A DNA stretch of 64,000 nt from Tepidimonas thermarum (GTDB taxonomy: Bacteria > Pseudomonadota > Gammaproteobacteria > Burkholderiales > Burkholderiaceae_C): contig NZ_VJOL01000004.1 of assembly GCF_007556705.1 (NCBI RefSeq), positions 26,549-90,548 of the forward strand. The letters run 5' to 3'. Positions within the stretch are counted from its first letter, which is position 1, and every line of letters begins with the position of its first letter. Positions 36,490-47,030 of the stretch are shown here, one piece after another. Made by a program: the position numbers and the translations under genes. The notes below the pieces were generated by a model. The model had not been told where the DNA came from. It was given only the letters and a program-made list of their open reading frames with translations, and made no database searches.

Positions 36490-37227
36490 ATGCCCCTTGC
36501 CGACCCAAGCCCATCGACACCCCCCACGGCCCCGGCGGCCGAGGGCGCGCGCGTGCCGGTGGCGTTGTTCGACCTCGACCACACGCTGCTGCCGCTCGAT
36601 TCGGACTACGCGTGGGGCGTGTTCACCACCCGCATCGGTTGGACCGACCCGGTGGCCTTTGCGCGCCGCAACGACGCGTTTTTTGCCGACTACCAAGCGG
36701 GCCGGCTGGACGTGCACGCGTACGTGCGCTTTGCCACCGAAGCGGTGCGCGTGCGCGGCCCGCAGGCCGCGGCGCAGGCGCACGCGCGCTTCATGGCCGA
36801 CGTGATCGAGCCGGCGATCCGGCCGGCGGCGCGGGCGCTGGTGGCGGCGCACCGCGCGCGCGGTGATCGGGTGGCCATCGTCACCGCCACCAACGAATTC
36901 GTCACCCGCCCCATCGCCCAGGCGTTGGGGGTGGAGGCGCTGATCGCGGTGGAACTGGAGCGCGGGCCGGATGGCTGGATCACCGGGGCGATCCGCGGCG
37001 TGCCCTCGTTTCGCGAGGGCAAGGTCACGCGCGTGGGCGACTGGCTGGCGGCCCAAGGTCTGGACTGGGACCGCGCGCACGTGACGTTTTATTCCGACTC
37101 CCTCAACGACTTGCCGCTGCTCGAGCGCGCCGACGTGCCGGTGGCCACCAACCCCGGCGATGGCTTGCGGCAACTGGCGCGCCAGCGCGGCTGGCGTATC
37201 CTCGACCTGTTCGAGCCCGAGACATGA
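36490..37227 (+). CDS. HAD-IB family phosphatase (SerB-like)
   Basis: Cytoplasmic HAD hydrolase of 245 residues. Motif I FDLDHTLL carries Asp28 and Asp30, a helical C1-type cap follows, motif II is IVTATN and motif III is YSDSLND. The family includes phosphoserine and histidinol phosphatases. The his operon lacks a histidinol-phosphatase and HisB here is monofunctional, so this protein is a candidate for that step, by inference only. It ends in an overlap with pcnB (ATGA). Confidence 0.85.
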   Translation: MPLADPSPSTPPTAPAAEGARVPVALFDLDHTLLPLDSDYAWGVFTTRIGWTDPVAFARRNDAFFADYQAGRLDVHAYVRFATEAVRVRGPQAAAQAHARFMADVIEPAIRPAARALVAAHRARGDRVAIVTATNEFVTRPIAQALGVEALIAVELERGPDGWITGAIRGVPSFREGKVTRVGDWLAAQGLDWDRAHVTFYSDSLNDLPLLERADVPVATNPGDGLRQLARQRGWRILDLFEPET

Positions 37228-38846
37228 TCAAAACCCTGATCGACAAACTGCTGGACAAGACGGTGCGCCCCACGCTGCGCCGCTCGCGTTTTGGCAAGCG
37301 CGAGGACGTGCCGGTGTCCGTGCACGGCATCGACCCCTCGTTGGTGGATGGCCGCGCGCTGGACGTGGTGCACACGCTCAAGCGTGCCGGCTACGAGGCC
37401 TACATCGTTGGCGGCGCCGTGCGCGATTTGCTGCTGGGGTTGCGGCCCAAGGATTTCGACGTCGCCACCAACGCCACGCCGGAGCAGGTCAAGGCGCTGT
37501 TTCGGCGCGCGTTCATCATCGGGCGGCGCTTTCGCATCGTGCACGTGGTGTTTGGCCGTGGCCGCGAGCACGAGGTGATCGAGGTCTCGACCTTTCGCGC
37601 CTACCTCGACCCCGCTGCGGCCGAGCCGGTGGTGGGTGACGAGCGCTCCAAGCGCGCGCTGGCCGGCGTGTCGCTGGCGGTGGACGCCAGCGGGCGCGTG
37701 CTGCGCGACAACGTCTGGGGGCCGATCGAGCAGGATGCGGCGCGGCGCGACTTCACCATCAACGCGATGTACTACGACCCGGAGAGCGAAACCGTGGTCG
37801 ATTTCCACCAGGGCATTCGCGATGCGCGCAAACGCGTGCTGCGCATGATCGGGGACCCGCCGACGCGCTTTCGCGAGGACCCGGTGCGCATCATCCGCGC
37901 GGTGCGTTTTGCGGCCAAGCTCAGCGCCCTGGGCTTCAAGCTCGACGACAAAACGCGCGCGCCCATGGCGGCGCACCTGCCGTTGCTGGCCGACGTGCCG
38001 CCCAGCCGCCTGTTCGACGAGATGCTCAAGCTGCTGCAAACCGGGCACGCCATCGCCAGCATCGAGGCGCTGCGCGCCAACGGCTTGGCGCGCGGTATTT
38101 ACCCGCTGCTGGACGTGGTGGTGGAGCGCGGCGACGAGCCGTTCGTGCGTGCGGCGCTGCAGGACACCGACCGCCGCGTGGCCGAAGGCAAGCCGGTGGC
38201 GCCGAGCTTTTTGCTCGCCTGTGTGCTGTGGCAGGACGTGCGCCAGGCGTGGCAGCGCCGCGTGGCCGAGGGCGTGCCGACCTTCCCGGCGTTGGCCGAG
38301 GCGGTGGACGAGGTGTTTGAGGCGCGCATCGGCGACGTGTCCGGCCGTGGCAAGCTCGGCGCCGACATGCGCGAGATCTGGATGATGCAGCCGCACTTTG
38401 ACAAGCGCAGCGGCCAAAGCCCCTTCACGTTGGTGGAGCAACCGCGTTTTCGCGCCGGGTTTGACTTTTTGCGCCTGCGCGCGCAGGTGGGCGAGGTGGA
38501 GGAGGAGTTGGCCCACTGGTGGGAGACCTTCAGCCTGGCCGGCGAGGCGGTGCGGCGCGACATGGTCGAAGCCGTGCGCCTGGAGCAGCAGCGCGCCAAG
38601 AGCGCGGCCAAACCGGCGCGCAGCCGCCGTCGGCGGGCGGACGGCGCAGCGGCGGGCGCCGACGAGGGCGCCGCCACCCCGGCGCCCGGGGAGGCCGCGC
38701 TGGCGGACACACCGGCGCCAGGCGAAGCCGAACCCGTGGCGGCCCCGCGCAAACGCCGGCGCCGCCGTCGCAAGCCGGGCGTGGCGGGTGGGGGTGGTGG
38801 TGATGGCGGGGCGGTCCCTGGCGACGACCGCGCGCCCGATGCGTGA
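37224..38846 (+). CDS. pcnB: Poly(A) polymerase I PcnB
   Basis: Adds 3' poly(A) tails that promote RNA decay. The 540-residue protein has the nucleotidyltransferase motif GGAVRDLLLG with metal ligands Asp77 and Asp79 (KDFDVATNA), RRDFTINAMYY and the RNA-binding middle domain. The last 85 or so residues are disordered, Ala/Pro/Gly-rich and contain two Arg clusters (RSRRRR, RKRRRRRRK). The CCA-adding enzyme is the main alternative, but length and the basic tail favour PcnB. Confidence 0.93.
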   Translation: MIKTLIDKLLDKTVRPTLRRSRFGKREDVPVSVHGIDPSLVDGRALDVVHTLKRAGYEAYIVGGAVRDLLLGLRPKDFDVATNATPEQVKALFRRAFIIGRRFRIVHVVFGRGREHEVIEVSTFRAYLDPAAAEPVVGDERSKRALAGVSLAVDASGRVLRDNVWGPIEQDAARRDFTINAMYYDPESETVVDFHQGIRDARKRVLRMIGDPPTRFREDPVRIIRAVRFAAKLSALGFKLDDKTRAPMAAHLPLLADVPPSRLFDEMLKLLQTGHAIASIEALRANGLARGIYPLLDVVVERGDEPFVRAALQDTDRRVAEGKPVAPSFLLACVLWQDVRQAWQRRVAEGVPTFPALAEAVDEVFEARIGDVSGRGKLGADMREIWMMQPHFDKRSGQSPFTLVEQPRFRAGFDFLRLRAQVGEVEEELAHWWETFSLAGEAVRRDMVEAVRLEQQRAKSAAKPARSRRRRADGAAAGADEGAATPAPGEAALADTPAPGEAEPVAAPRKRRRRRRKPGVAGGGGGDGGAVPGDDRAPDA

Positions 38847-39318
38847 TCCCGTCACGGCCTACATCGGCATCGGGGCCAACCTGGGCGACGCCCCTGCGCA
38901 GGTGCGCGCGGCGCTGCAGTGGCTGGACGCATTGCCGCAGACGCGTTGCATCGCCGCCTCGGGCTTGTGGCGCACCGCCCCCGTGGATGCCGCCGGGCCC
39001 GACTATTGCAACGCCGTGGCGGCGCTGTCCACGCGGCTGAGCGCCCCGGCGTTGCTGCAGGCGCTGCAGGGGCTGGAGGCGCGCGCCGGGCGCGAGCGCC
39101 CCTACCGCAACGCGCCGCGCACGCTGGACCTGGACCTGCTGCTCTATGGCGGCGCGCGCATTGCCTCGCCGCAGCTGACCGTGCCCCACCCGCGCATGTG
39201 GCAACGCGCCTTCGTGCTGGTGCCGTTGGCGCAAATCGCGCCGCAGTGCGTGCCCGAAGGTGCGCTGCAGGCACTGGCCGATCAGGCCATCGAACCGTGG
39301 CCGCTGTCCCGCGCTTGA
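38839..39318 (+). CDS. folK: 2-amino-4-hydroxy-6-hydroxymethyldihydropteridine pyrophosphokinase FolK
   Basis: Pyrophosphorylates the pterin in folate synthesis. The 159-residue protein carries YIGIGANLGD, YCNAVAAL, RTLDLDLLLYG and VPHPRMWQRAFVLVPL. It starts at ATG 38839, overlapping the end of pcnB by eight bases, as is usual for pcnB-folK pairs. It is convergent with pdxH. The 39-bp space holds no clear terminator. Confidence 0.94.
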   Translation: MRDPVTAYIGIGANLGDAPAQVRAALQWLDALPQTRCIAASGLWRTAPVDAAGPDYCNAVAALSTRLSAPALLQALQGLEARAGRERPYRNAPRTLDLDLLLYGGARIASPQLTVPHPRMWQRAFVLVPLAQIAPQCVPEGALQALADQAIEPWPLSRA

Positions 39319-39357
39319 GCGTGCGTGACCGCGGGACGGCAGGACGGGCGGCGCCGT

Positions 39358-39990
39358 TCAGGGCGCCAGCCGCTCGCGCACCCACCGGCCGCCGTCGAGG
39401 CGGTAGCGCAGCCGGTCGTGCAGCCGGCTTTTGCGGCCCTGCCAAAACTCCCAGGCATCGGGCTTGAGGCGAAAGCCGCCCCAGTGGGAGGGGCGCGGCG
39501 GGTTCATCAAAAACTGCGCGGCGTATTTGGCGGCGTTGGCCACCAGCACGGCCCGGCTGTCGATCACCTGGCTTTGCGGGCTGGCCCAGGCGCCAATGCG
39601 GTGGTCCAGCGGGCGGCTGGCGAAATAGGCGTCGCTTTCCTCGGGGCTGACGCGCTCGACCACGCCCTCGATGCGCACCACGCGTTCGAGTTCGACCCAG
39701 TGGAACTGCAGCGCGGCATAGGGGTTGCCGGCCAGCTCACGGCCCTTGCGGCTGTCGTAATTGGTGTACCAGACGATGCCGCGTTCATCGTAGCCTTTGA
39801 TCAGCACCACCCGGGTGCTGGGGCGCAGGTCGCTGCCCACGGTGGCCAGCGTCATGGCGTTGGGCTCGGGCAGCTCGGCGCGGATGGCCTCGTGCAGCCA
39901 CTGGTCGAACTGGCGCAGGGGGTCGGCGTGCGAGGCTTCCTCGCTGAGTTCGGCCTTTTCGTAGCTCTTGCGCAGGTCGGCGATCTTCAT
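39358..39990 (-). CDS. pdxH: Pyridoxamine 5'-phosphate oxidase PdxH
   Basis: FMN enzyme that oxidises pyridoxamine or pyridoxine phosphate to PLP. The 210-residue protein has the typical start [37 protein letters not shown], and a C-terminal LHDRLRY...WVRERLAP with conserved RLAP. Longer in-frame upstream residues are antisense to yceD and rejected. It is divergent from yceD across a 36-bp spacer. Confidence 0.94.
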   Translation of the reverse strand: MKIADLRKSYEKAELSEEASHADPLRQFDQWLHEAIRAELPEPNAMTLATVGSDLRPSTRVVLIKGYDERGIVWYTNYDSRKGRELAGNPYAALQFHWVELERVVRIEGVVERVSPEESDAYFASRPLDHRIGAWASPQSQVIDSRAVLVANAAKYAAQFLMNPPRPSHWGGFRLKPDAWEFWQGRKSRLHDRLRYRLDGGRWVRERLAP

Positions 39991-39997
39991 GCCCCGC

Positions 39998-40003
39998 AGT
40001 ATG
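39998..40003 (-). promoter_or_regulatory. Weak -10-like hexamer before pdxH
   Basis: CATACT on the minus strand, seven bases before the pdxH ATG, in the 36-bp spacer shared with yceD. The match is weaker than for the other sites. Confidence 0.2.
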
Positions 40004-40014
40004 GCATGTGGGTG

Positions 40015-40020
40015 GATAAT
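40015..40020 (+). promoter_or_regulatory. -10-like hexamer directly before yceD
   Basis: GATAAT six bases before ATG 40027, with no clear ribosome site between. If it is a true -10, the yceD mRNA would be leaderless. Confidence 0.35.
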
Positions 40021-40026
40021 TCCGCC

Positions 40027-40659
40027 ATGACCAAGCCCCATGCCGATGCTGCCGGCCGTCACGACTGGATCGATGTCGAGGCCTTGGCGCGCCGCGCCGA
40101 GCCGCTGGCCGGTGCCTTTGCCCTGCACCGTCTGTCACGGGTGGTTGCGGGGGTACCGGATTTGCCCGGGGCCGCCGATGTGCAGTGGCAGGTGCAGGCC
40201 GAATGGCGCGAGCCCCCGCCCGCGGTGGCGGCTGCGGTGCGTGCCCTGGCCGGCGGGCAGCGCGCCACGGTGCCGCGCCAGCTCTGGCTGCGGTTGGGGG
40301 TGCAGGGGGCGGTGCCGCTGGTGTGCCAGCGCTGTCTGGAGCCGTTTTGGCAGCCGCTGACGGTGGACCGCTGGTTTCGCTTCGTCGCGGACGAGGCCAC
40401 GGCGCTGGCCGAGGACGACGGCTGTGAAGAGGACCTGCTGGTGCTCGAGGGACCCCGCTACCCGCTGCGCGAGCTGGTCGAAGACGAGCTGTTGCTGGCC
40501 ATGCCGCTGGTGCCGATGCACGCGGTGTGCCCGCATCCCATCCCGTTGGCGGCCGGGGACCGCCTGGGAGCCGCTGCCGAGGTGGCGCCGCAGCAGGCGC
40601 CACGGGAGCATCCGTTTGCGGCCCTGGCCGCGCTCAAGCCCAAGACGCAGCGACCGTGA
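40027..40659 (+). CDS. yceD: YceD family 23S rRNA accumulation protein (DUF177)
   Basis: DUF177 protein of 210 residues, needed in E. coli for normal 23S rRNA accumulation. The family pattern [12 protein letters not shown], an acidic middle ([16 protein letters not shown]) and [19 protein letters not shown] is clear. It lies upstream of rpmF as in most proteobacteria, 96 bp away with a separate rpmF promoter between. The N-terminal 45 residues are more variable. Confidence 0.9.
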   Translation: MTKPHADAAGRHDWIDVEALARRAEPLAGAFALHRLSRVVAGVPDLPGAADVQWQVQAEWREPPPAVAAAVRALAGGQRATVPRQLWLRLGVQGAVPLVCQRCLEPFWQPLTVDRWFRFVADEATALAEDDGCEEDLLVLEGPRYPLRELVEDELLLAMPLVPMHAVCPHPIPLAAGDRLGAAAEVAPQQAPREHPFAALAALKPKTQRP

Positions 40660-40678
40660 AGGCGTGCTCGGCCAGGCG

Positions 40679-40708
40679 TTGCCCGGGGCTGGGCGCGCCC
40701 GGTATAAT
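40679..40708 (+). promoter_or_regulatory. Sigma-70-type promoter for rpmF-plsX-fab
   Basis: TTGCCC (40679-40684), an 18-bp spacer and a consensus TATAAT (40703-40708). It is the best promoter match in the window. Transcription would start near 40715, giving a leader of about 40 nt that ends in GGAG before rpmF. It suits high ribosomal-protein expression and would feed the fatty-acid genes downstream. Confidence 0.62.
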
Positions 40709-40755
40709 GCAGGGTTTTTCTGGTTTCGTTTACCCAACGTTTTCGGGAGCCGATC

Positions 40756-40938
40756 ATGGCCGTTCAGCAGAACAAGAAGTCGCCGTCCAAGCGCGGCATG
40801 CACCGCTCGCACAATGCGTTGTCGGTGCCGGGCATTGCCGTTGAGCCCACGACGGGCGAGACGCATCTGCGCCACCACATCAGCCCCAACGGTTTTTACC
40901 GCGGTCGCCAAGTCCTCAAGGGCAAGAACGAGGCGTGA
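40756..40938 (+). CDS. rpmF: 50S ribosomal protein L32
   Basis: Large-subunit ribosomal protein of 60 residues ([19 protein letters not shown]). The zinc-ribbon cysteines of some L32 proteins are absent; the C-terminal part reads [19 protein letters not shown] at 40746-40749 sits six bases before the ATG. The position between yceD and plsX is the conserved rpmF-fab order. Confidence 0.97.
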   Translation: MAVQQNKKSPSKRGMHRSHNALSVPGIAVEPTTGETHLRHHISPNGFYRGRQVLKGKNEA

Positions 40939-41029
40939 TGCCGCGGCGGGCGCGGGCGGCTTGGCGCCGTCTGGCAGACCCCATGGCACCTGGGCGCACG
41001 CAAGCGCATAGCGTCCCGATCACGCGGCC

Positions 41030-42094
41030 GTGATCCGAGTCGCCGTCGATTGCATGGGGGGGGACCACGGCCCCTCCGTCACCCTGCCGGCGTGTGCCGC
41101 CTTTTTGGCGGCGCACCCGCAGGCGCATCTGCTGCTGGTGGGGCGTGCGCAAGCGCTGGCGTCGCTGCCGGCAGGGATCGACGCGCGCCGTTGCACCATC
41201 GTGCCGGCGGCCGAGGTGGTCGAGATGGACGACCCGGTCGAGGTGGCGCTGCGCCGTAAAAAGGACTCGTCCATGCGCGTGGCGATCGCGCAGGTCAAGG
41301 ACGGGGCGGCGGACGTGGCAGTCTCGGCCGGCAACACCGGCGCGTTGATGGCGATCGCCCGCTACGTGCTCAAAACCCTGGACGGCATCGACCGCCCGGC
41401 CATCGCCACCCAGTTGCCCAATGCCACGGGCGGGGCCACCACCGTGCTCGATTTGGGGGCCAATGTCGATTGCACCGCCGAACACTTGCTGCAGTTTGCC
41501 GTCATGGGCTCAGCCCTGGTGGCTGCGGGCGGGCGCGAAAACCCCACCGTGGGGCTGCTCAACATTGGCGAAGAGGTCATCAAGGGCAACGACGTCATCA
41601 AGCAAGCCGGCCAGCTGTTGCGCTCCGCGGCGCAGCGCGGCGACCTGAATTTCCACGGCAACGTCGAAGGCAACGACATCTTCAAGGGCACCACCGACAT
41701 CGTGGTGTGCGACGGCTTCGTCGGCAATGTCGCGCTCAAGGCCAGCGAAGGGTTGGCCAGCATGATCGGCACCTTTTTGCGCGAGGAGTTTGCCCGCGGG
41801 CCGCTGTCGCGCCTGGCGGCGCTGCTGGCCTGGCCGGTGCTGATGCGCTTCAAGCGCCGCGTCGACCACCGCCGCTACAACGGGGCGGCGCTGCTGGGCC
41901 TGCGCGGCCTGGTCTTCAAGAGCCACGGCTCGGCCGATGCCTTTGCGTTCGAGCAGGCGCTGCGGCGCGCGTATGATGCGGCCGAGGCCCGGTTGCTCGA
42001 GCGCGTGCAGCGCCGCATCGCGCGGGCCGCGCCGTTGATGGGCCCACCCGGGGATGCCACCGCATCGTCTGCCGGCCCATCCGTTTCCACCTGA
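41030..42094 (+). CDS. plsX: Phosphate acyltransferase PlsX
   Basis: Makes acyl-phosphate from acyl-ACP, the donor for PlsY in phospholipid synthesis. The 354-residue protein starts at GTG 41030 ([16 protein letters not shown]), and no better start lies upstream. [10 protein letters not shown] and the [13 protein letters not shown] stretch are typical. A run of eight G (41056-41063) sits in the conserved MGGD codons. The 91-bp gap after rpmF shows no element I recognise. Confidence 0.95.
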   Translation: MIRVAVDCMGGDHGPSVTLPACAAFLAAHPQAHLLLVGRAQALASLPAGIDARRCTIVPAAEVVEMDDPVEVALRRKKDSSMRVAIAQVKDGAADVAVSAGNTGALMAIARYVLKTLDGIDRPAIATQLPNATGGATTVLDLGANVDCTAEHLLQFAVMGSALVAAGGRENPTVGLLNIGEEVIKGNDVIKQAGQLLRSAAQRGDLNFHGNVEGNDIFKGTTDIVVCDGFVGNVALKASEGLASMIGTFLREEFARGPLSRLAALLAWPVLMRFKRRVDHRRYNGAALLGLRGLVFKSHGSADAFAFEQALRRAYDAAEARLLERVQRRIARAAPLMGPPGDATASSAGPSVST

Positions 42095-42138
42095 GCCCAG
42101 GCGAGGCGCTGCGCCCGCTGTCGAGAGTTTGACCGTCG

Positions 42139-43158
42139 ATGAGTTTGTACGCCCGCATCACCGGCACGGGCAGCCACCTGCCCCCGAAGCGCCTGACCAA
42201 CCACGACATGGTGTCGCTGCTCGCCGCGCGCGGGCTCGAGACCAGCGACGACTGGATCGTCGAGCGCACGGGCATCCGGGCGCGCCACTTTGCCGCCGAT
42301 GGGGTGATGGCCAGCGATCTGGCCCTGCAGGCCAGCCTGCAGGCCCTGCAGGCGGCCGGGCGCCAGGCGCACGAGGTGGACCTGATCGTCGTGGCCACGT
42401 CCACGCCCGACATGGTGTTTCCCTCCACCGCCACCATCTTGCAGCGCAAGCTGCACGAGGCCGCGCAGGCCCAGGGCGGCCAGGGGCCGATCGGCGCCGC
42501 CGCCTTTGACGTGCAGGCGGTGTGCACCGGCTTCATCTATGCGTTGACGTTGGCCGATGCGCTGCTGCGCACCGGCAGCGCCCGCTGTGCCCTGGTGGTG
42601 GGGGCGGAGGTGTTTTCGCGCATCCTCAATTTCGACGACCGCACCACCTGCGTGCTGTTTGGCGACGGCGCCGGTGCCGTGGTGCTGGAGGCCACCGAGC
42701 ACGACGGCAGCGGCGCAGGTGTGCTGGCCACGGACATGCACGCCGACGGGCGGCACACCGGCATCCTGTGCGTGCCCGGCACCGTGGCGGGCGGCCAGGT
42801 GCTGGGCGACCCGTTGCTGCGCATGGACGGGCAGGCGGTGTTCAAGCTCGCCGTCGGGGTGCTGGAAGAAACCGCCCGCACCACGCTGGCCAAGGCCGGC
42901 AAGACCGAAGCCGACATCGATTGGCTGATTCCGCACCAGGCCAATATCCGCATCATGCAAAGCACGGCACGCAAGCTCAAGCTGCCCATGGCGCGTGTGG
43001 TGGTGACCGTGGACCAGCACGGCAACACCTCGGCGGCGTCGATCCCGCTGGCGCTGGACCACGCGGTGCGCGCGGGGCAGATTCGTCCTGGCCAGCTTTT
43101 GCTGCTGGAGGGGGTGGGCGGCGGCTTTACCTGGGGATCGGCCCTGGTGCGCTATTGA
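42139..43158 (+). CDS. fabH: Beta-ketoacyl-ACP synthase III FabH
   Basis: Starts fatty acid chains by condensing acetyl-CoA with malonyl-ACP. At 339 residues it is slightly longer than average. The catalytic Cys129 ([10 protein letters not shown]), His (PHQANIRI) and Asn (HGNTSAAS) are intact. The gene follows plsX after 44 bases and precedes fabD by 18 bases. Confidence 0.96.
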   Translation: MSLYARITGTGSHLPPKRLTNHDMVSLLAARGLETSDDWIVERTGIRARHFAADGVMASDLALQASLQALQAAGRQAHEVDLIVVATSTPDMVFPSTATILQRKLHEAAQAQGGQGPIGAAAFDVQAVCTGFIYALTLADALLRTGSARCALVVGAEVFSRILNFDDRTTCVLFGDGAGAVVLEATEHDGSGAGVLATDMHADGRHTGILCVPGTVAGGQVLGDPLLRMDGQAVFKLAVGVLEETARTTLAKAGKTEADIDWLIPHQANIRIMQSTARKLKLPMARVVVTVDQHGNTSAASIPLALDHAVRAGQIRPGQLLLLEGVGGGFTWGSALVRY

Positions 43159-43176
43159 GCAGAGCAGGAGGCATCC

Positions 43177-44133
43177 GTGACCGCATTCGCATTCGTTTTT
43201 CCGGGGCAGGGCTCGCAGTCCGTGGGCATGCTCGACGCCTGGGGGGATCACCCCGTGGTGCGCGCCACGCTGCAGGAGGCGTCGGACGCGCTGGGCGAGG
43301 ACATTGGCCGCCTGATCCACGAGGGGCCCAAAGAAGCGTTGGCCTTGACCACCAACACCCAGCCGGTGATGCTGGTGGCCGGGGTGGCGGCATGGCGCGT
43401 GTGGCAGGCCGAGGGCGGCGCCGACCCGATCGCGGTGGCCGGGCATTCGCTGGGGGAGTACACGGCGCTGGTGGCGGCCGGCGCCCTGACGCTGGCCGAG
43501 GCCGCGCCGCTGGTGCGTTTTCGGGCCCAGGCCATGCAGCAGGCCGTGCCGGTGGGCGCGGGGGCGATGGCGGCCATCCTGGGGTTGGACGCCGACGCCG
43601 TGCGCGCGGGCTGTGCCGAGGCCCAGGCCCAATTCGCCGCGGACAGCGGCGAGGTGGTGGAGGCGGTCAACTTCAACGACCCCGCGCAGACCGTGATCGC
43701 CGGCTCCAAGGCGGCGGTGGACAAGGCGTGCGAGGTGCTCAAGGCGCGTGGCGCCAAGCGCGCCTTGCCGTTGCCAGTGTCGGCGCCGTTTCACTCCAGC
43801 CTGATGCGCCCCGCGGCCGAGGCCTTGCGCGCGCGGCTGGCAACGGTGGCGTTGCGCGCGCCGCGCATCCCCGTGGTCAACAACATCGACGTGGCGGTCG
43901 AGACCGATCCCGCGCGCATCCGCGACGCTTTGGTGCGGCAGGCGGCCGGCCCGGTGCGCTGGGTGGAGTGCGTGCACGCCCTGCGCGCGCGCGGCGCGCA
44001 GGCCATCGTCGAATGCGGCCCGGGCAAGGTGCTGCTGGGCCTGACCAAGCGCATCGCGCCTGAGCTCACCGCCGCGGCGCTCTACGATCCGGCCACGCTG
44101 GCCGAGGTGCGCGCGCTGGTGGCCGGTGGCTGA
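43177..44133 (+). CDS. fabD: Malonyl-CoA:ACP transacylase FabD
   Basis: Loads malonyl groups onto ACP. The 318-residue protein has FPGQGSQSVGM, the nucleophile Ser91 in GHSLGEY and the catalytic His in PFHSSLM. It starts at GTG 43177 after a good CAGGAGG ribosome site. It follows the conserved fabH-D-G-acpP-F order. Confidence 0.96.
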   Translation: MTAFAFVFPGQGSQSVGMLDAWGDHPVVRATLQEASDALGEDIGRLIHEGPKEALALTTNTQPVMLVAGVAAWRVWQAEGGADPIAVAGHSLGEYTALVAAGALTLAEAAPLVRFRAQAMQQAVPVGAGAMAAILGLDADAVRAGCAEAQAQFAADSGEVVEAVNFNDPAQTVIAGSKAAVDKACEVLKARGAKRALPLPVSAPFHSSLMRPAAEALRARLATVALRAPRIPVVNNIDVAVETDPARIRDALVRQAAGPVRWVECVHALRARGAQAIVECGPGKVLLGLTKRIAPELTAAALYDPATLAEVRALVAGG

Positions 44134-44166
44134 CGCTGCCACAATCCGTTTGCAGGAGGGAGATCC

Positions 44167-45244
<1,078 letters not shown>

Positions 45245-45250
45245 TCCCCG

Positions 45251-46495
45251 ATGAGCCGCCGCCGTGTCGTCGTGACCGGCCTGGGCTGCGTCAGTCCCGT
45301 GGGCAACACGGTGGAGGCGGCTTGGGCCAACCTGCTCGCCGGCCGCTCGGGCATCGAGCGCATCACCAAATTCGATGCCAGCGCCTTCGCTTGCCAAATC
45401 GCCGGTGAGGTCAAGGATTTTGACCTCGAGTCCTACCTCCCGCCCAAAGAGGCGCGGACGATGGACACCTTCATCCACTACGGCATCGCCGCTGCGGCGC
45501 AGGCCGTGGCCGACGCCGGGCTGCCGGTGGGCGAGGCGCTGTCCGAAGAGGACGCCTGCCGCATCGGCTGCGTGATCGGCTCGGGCATCGGCGGGCTGCC
45601 TCTCATCGAAACCACCCACACCGAGCTCACCCAGCGCGGTCCGCGCCGCATTTCGCCGTTTTTCGTGCCGGCCTCGATCATCAACATGGTGGCGGGGCAC
45701 GTCTCGATGCGCTACGGCTTCAAAGGCCCCAACCTGGCGGTCGTGACGGCCTGCACCACGGGCCTGCACTGCATCGGCGAGGGTGCGCGCCTGATCGAGT
45801 ACGGTGACGCGGATGTGGTGATCGCCGGCGGCACCGAATCGACGGTGTCGCCGCTGGGCATCGGCGGCTTTGCTGCGATGCGGGCCTTGTCCACGCGCAA
45901 CGACGATCCGCACGGCGCCTCGCGGCCTTTCGACAAAGGGCGCGACGGCTTCGTGCTCGGTGAGGGCGCGGGCGTGCTGGTGCTCGAAGAATACGAGCGC
46001 GCCAAGGCGCGCGGCGCGCGCATCTACGCCGAGGTGGCGGGCTACGGCATGAGCGCCGACGCTGGCCACATGACGGCGCCCAACATGGACGGCCCGCGCC
46101 GCGCCATGCTCAACGCGCTGCGCAACGCCGGGCTCAACCCGGACCAGGTGGACTACCTCAACGCGCACGGCACGTCCACGCCGCTGGGCGATGTCAACGA
46201 GACCAACGCCATCAAGGCCGCCTTGGGCGACCACGCGCGCCGCATCGTGGTCAGCTCCACCAAGTCCATGACCGGCCACCTGCTGGGTGGCGCGGGGGGG
46301 CTGGAGAGCGTCTTCACCGTGCTGGCGGTCTACCACCAGCAAATCCCGCCGACCATCAACCTGGTCGAGCCGGACCCCGAGTGCGATCTGGACTATTGCG
46401 CCAACACGGCGCGCGATGCCCGCATCACGGTGGCGCTGAAGAACAACTTCGGGTTTGGTGGCACCAACGGCACCCTGGTTTTCAAGCGCGTCTGA
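45251..46495 (+). CDS. fabF: Beta-ketoacyl-ACP synthase II FabF
   Basis: Elongating condensing enzyme, also needed for temperature control of membrane fluidity. The 414-residue protein has Cys168 in [10 protein letters not shown] and the two catalytic His in [11 protein letters not shown] and [14 protein letters not shown]. The C-terminal [15 protein letters not shown] is intact. It ends the fab cluster, and a membrane-protein gene begins four bases after its stop. Confidence 0.96.
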   Translation: MSRRRVVVTGLGCVSPVGNTVEAAWANLLAGRSGIERITKFDASAFACQIAGEVKDFDLESYLPPKEARTMDTFIHYGIAAAAQAVADAGLPVGEALSEEDACRIGCVIGSGIGGLPLIETTHTELTQRGPRRISPFFVPASIINMVAGHVSMRYGFKGPNLAVVTACTTGLHCIGEGARLIEYGDADVVIAGGTESTVSPLGIGGFAAMRALSTRNDDPHGASRPFDKGRDGFVLGEGAGVLVLEEYERAKARGARIYAEVAGYGMSADAGHMTAPNMDGPRRAMLNALRNAGLNPDQVDYLNAHGTSTPLGDVNETNAIKAALGDHARRIVVSSTKSMTGHLLGGAGGLESVFTVLAVYHQQIPPTINLVEPDPECDLDYCANTARDARITVALKNNFGFGGTNGTLVFKRV

Positions 46496-46499
46496 GTCC

Positions 46500-47030
46500 G
46501 TGCTGGGCACGGGGCTGGCCGGTGTGGGCTACCCTGCGGGTGCCAGCCGCCTCGACGCCGTGGTCAGCGCCACCCTGGCGATGGCGGGTGTGGCCGTCCT
46601 CGCCGCCTGGGCGTGGTGGCGGCCGGACCTGCCGGGCGCCTGGTGGGTGGCGCTTGCCGGCTGGGCCCTGTTGGGCGTGTGGACGGCGTGGACGGCGCGG
46701 CGCACCCTGCGCGGCACGCTGGTCTGGGCGCCCGCCGCGCCGCCCGGTGGGGATGGCGCCGGTGGCGCCCGTGCTGGCGCTTGGCGCTGGTGCAGCGCGG
46801 CGCGGCCCCAAGGTGTGGTGTTGCCCGCGGTCCGGGTCGTGCTCGACATGGGTCGTGCGCTGCTGCTGCACGCCGTGACCCCCGATGGGCTGGCCCTGTG
46901 GCTGTGGTGCCAGCAGGGCGCGGCGGGTACCCAACCGGCGCAGTGGCTGGCCCTGCGGCGGGCGTTGGCGGCGCGCGCCGACGCCCGTGGCCGATCGGGT
47001 ATATTCGGGCGCCCTGTGCCACCGCCATGA
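46500..47030 (+). CDS. Two-helix membrane protein between fabF and rpoE (YgfX-like layout)
   Basis: I do not firmly recognise this gene. The 176-residue product starts at GTG 46500, five bases after the fabF stop. It has two hydrophobic helices (about 22-42 and 48-66), then a Gly/Ala/Trp-rich soluble part ending in an Arg-rich helix. Two N-terminal helices plus a small cytoplasmic domain resembles YgfX/CptA proteins, but sequence support is weak. Its stop overlaps the rpoE ATG, implying coupling to the sigma factor. Confidence 0.55.
   Translation: MLGTGLAGVGYPAGASRLDAVVSATLAMAGVAVLAAWAWWRPDLPGAWWVALAGWALLGVWTAWTARRTLRGTLVWAPAAPPGGDGAGGARAGAWRWCSAARPQGVVLPAVRVVLDMGRALLLHAVTPDGLALWLWCQQGAAGTQPAQWLALRRALAARADARGRSGIFGRPVPPP

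Noticed and set aside
42325..42360. CCTGCAGG repeats in fabH, and CTGCAGG pairs near 5431, as possible CRISPR or regulatory repeats
   Set aside because: They encode Leu-Gln-Ala stretches, have no regular spacers and are normal coding sequence.
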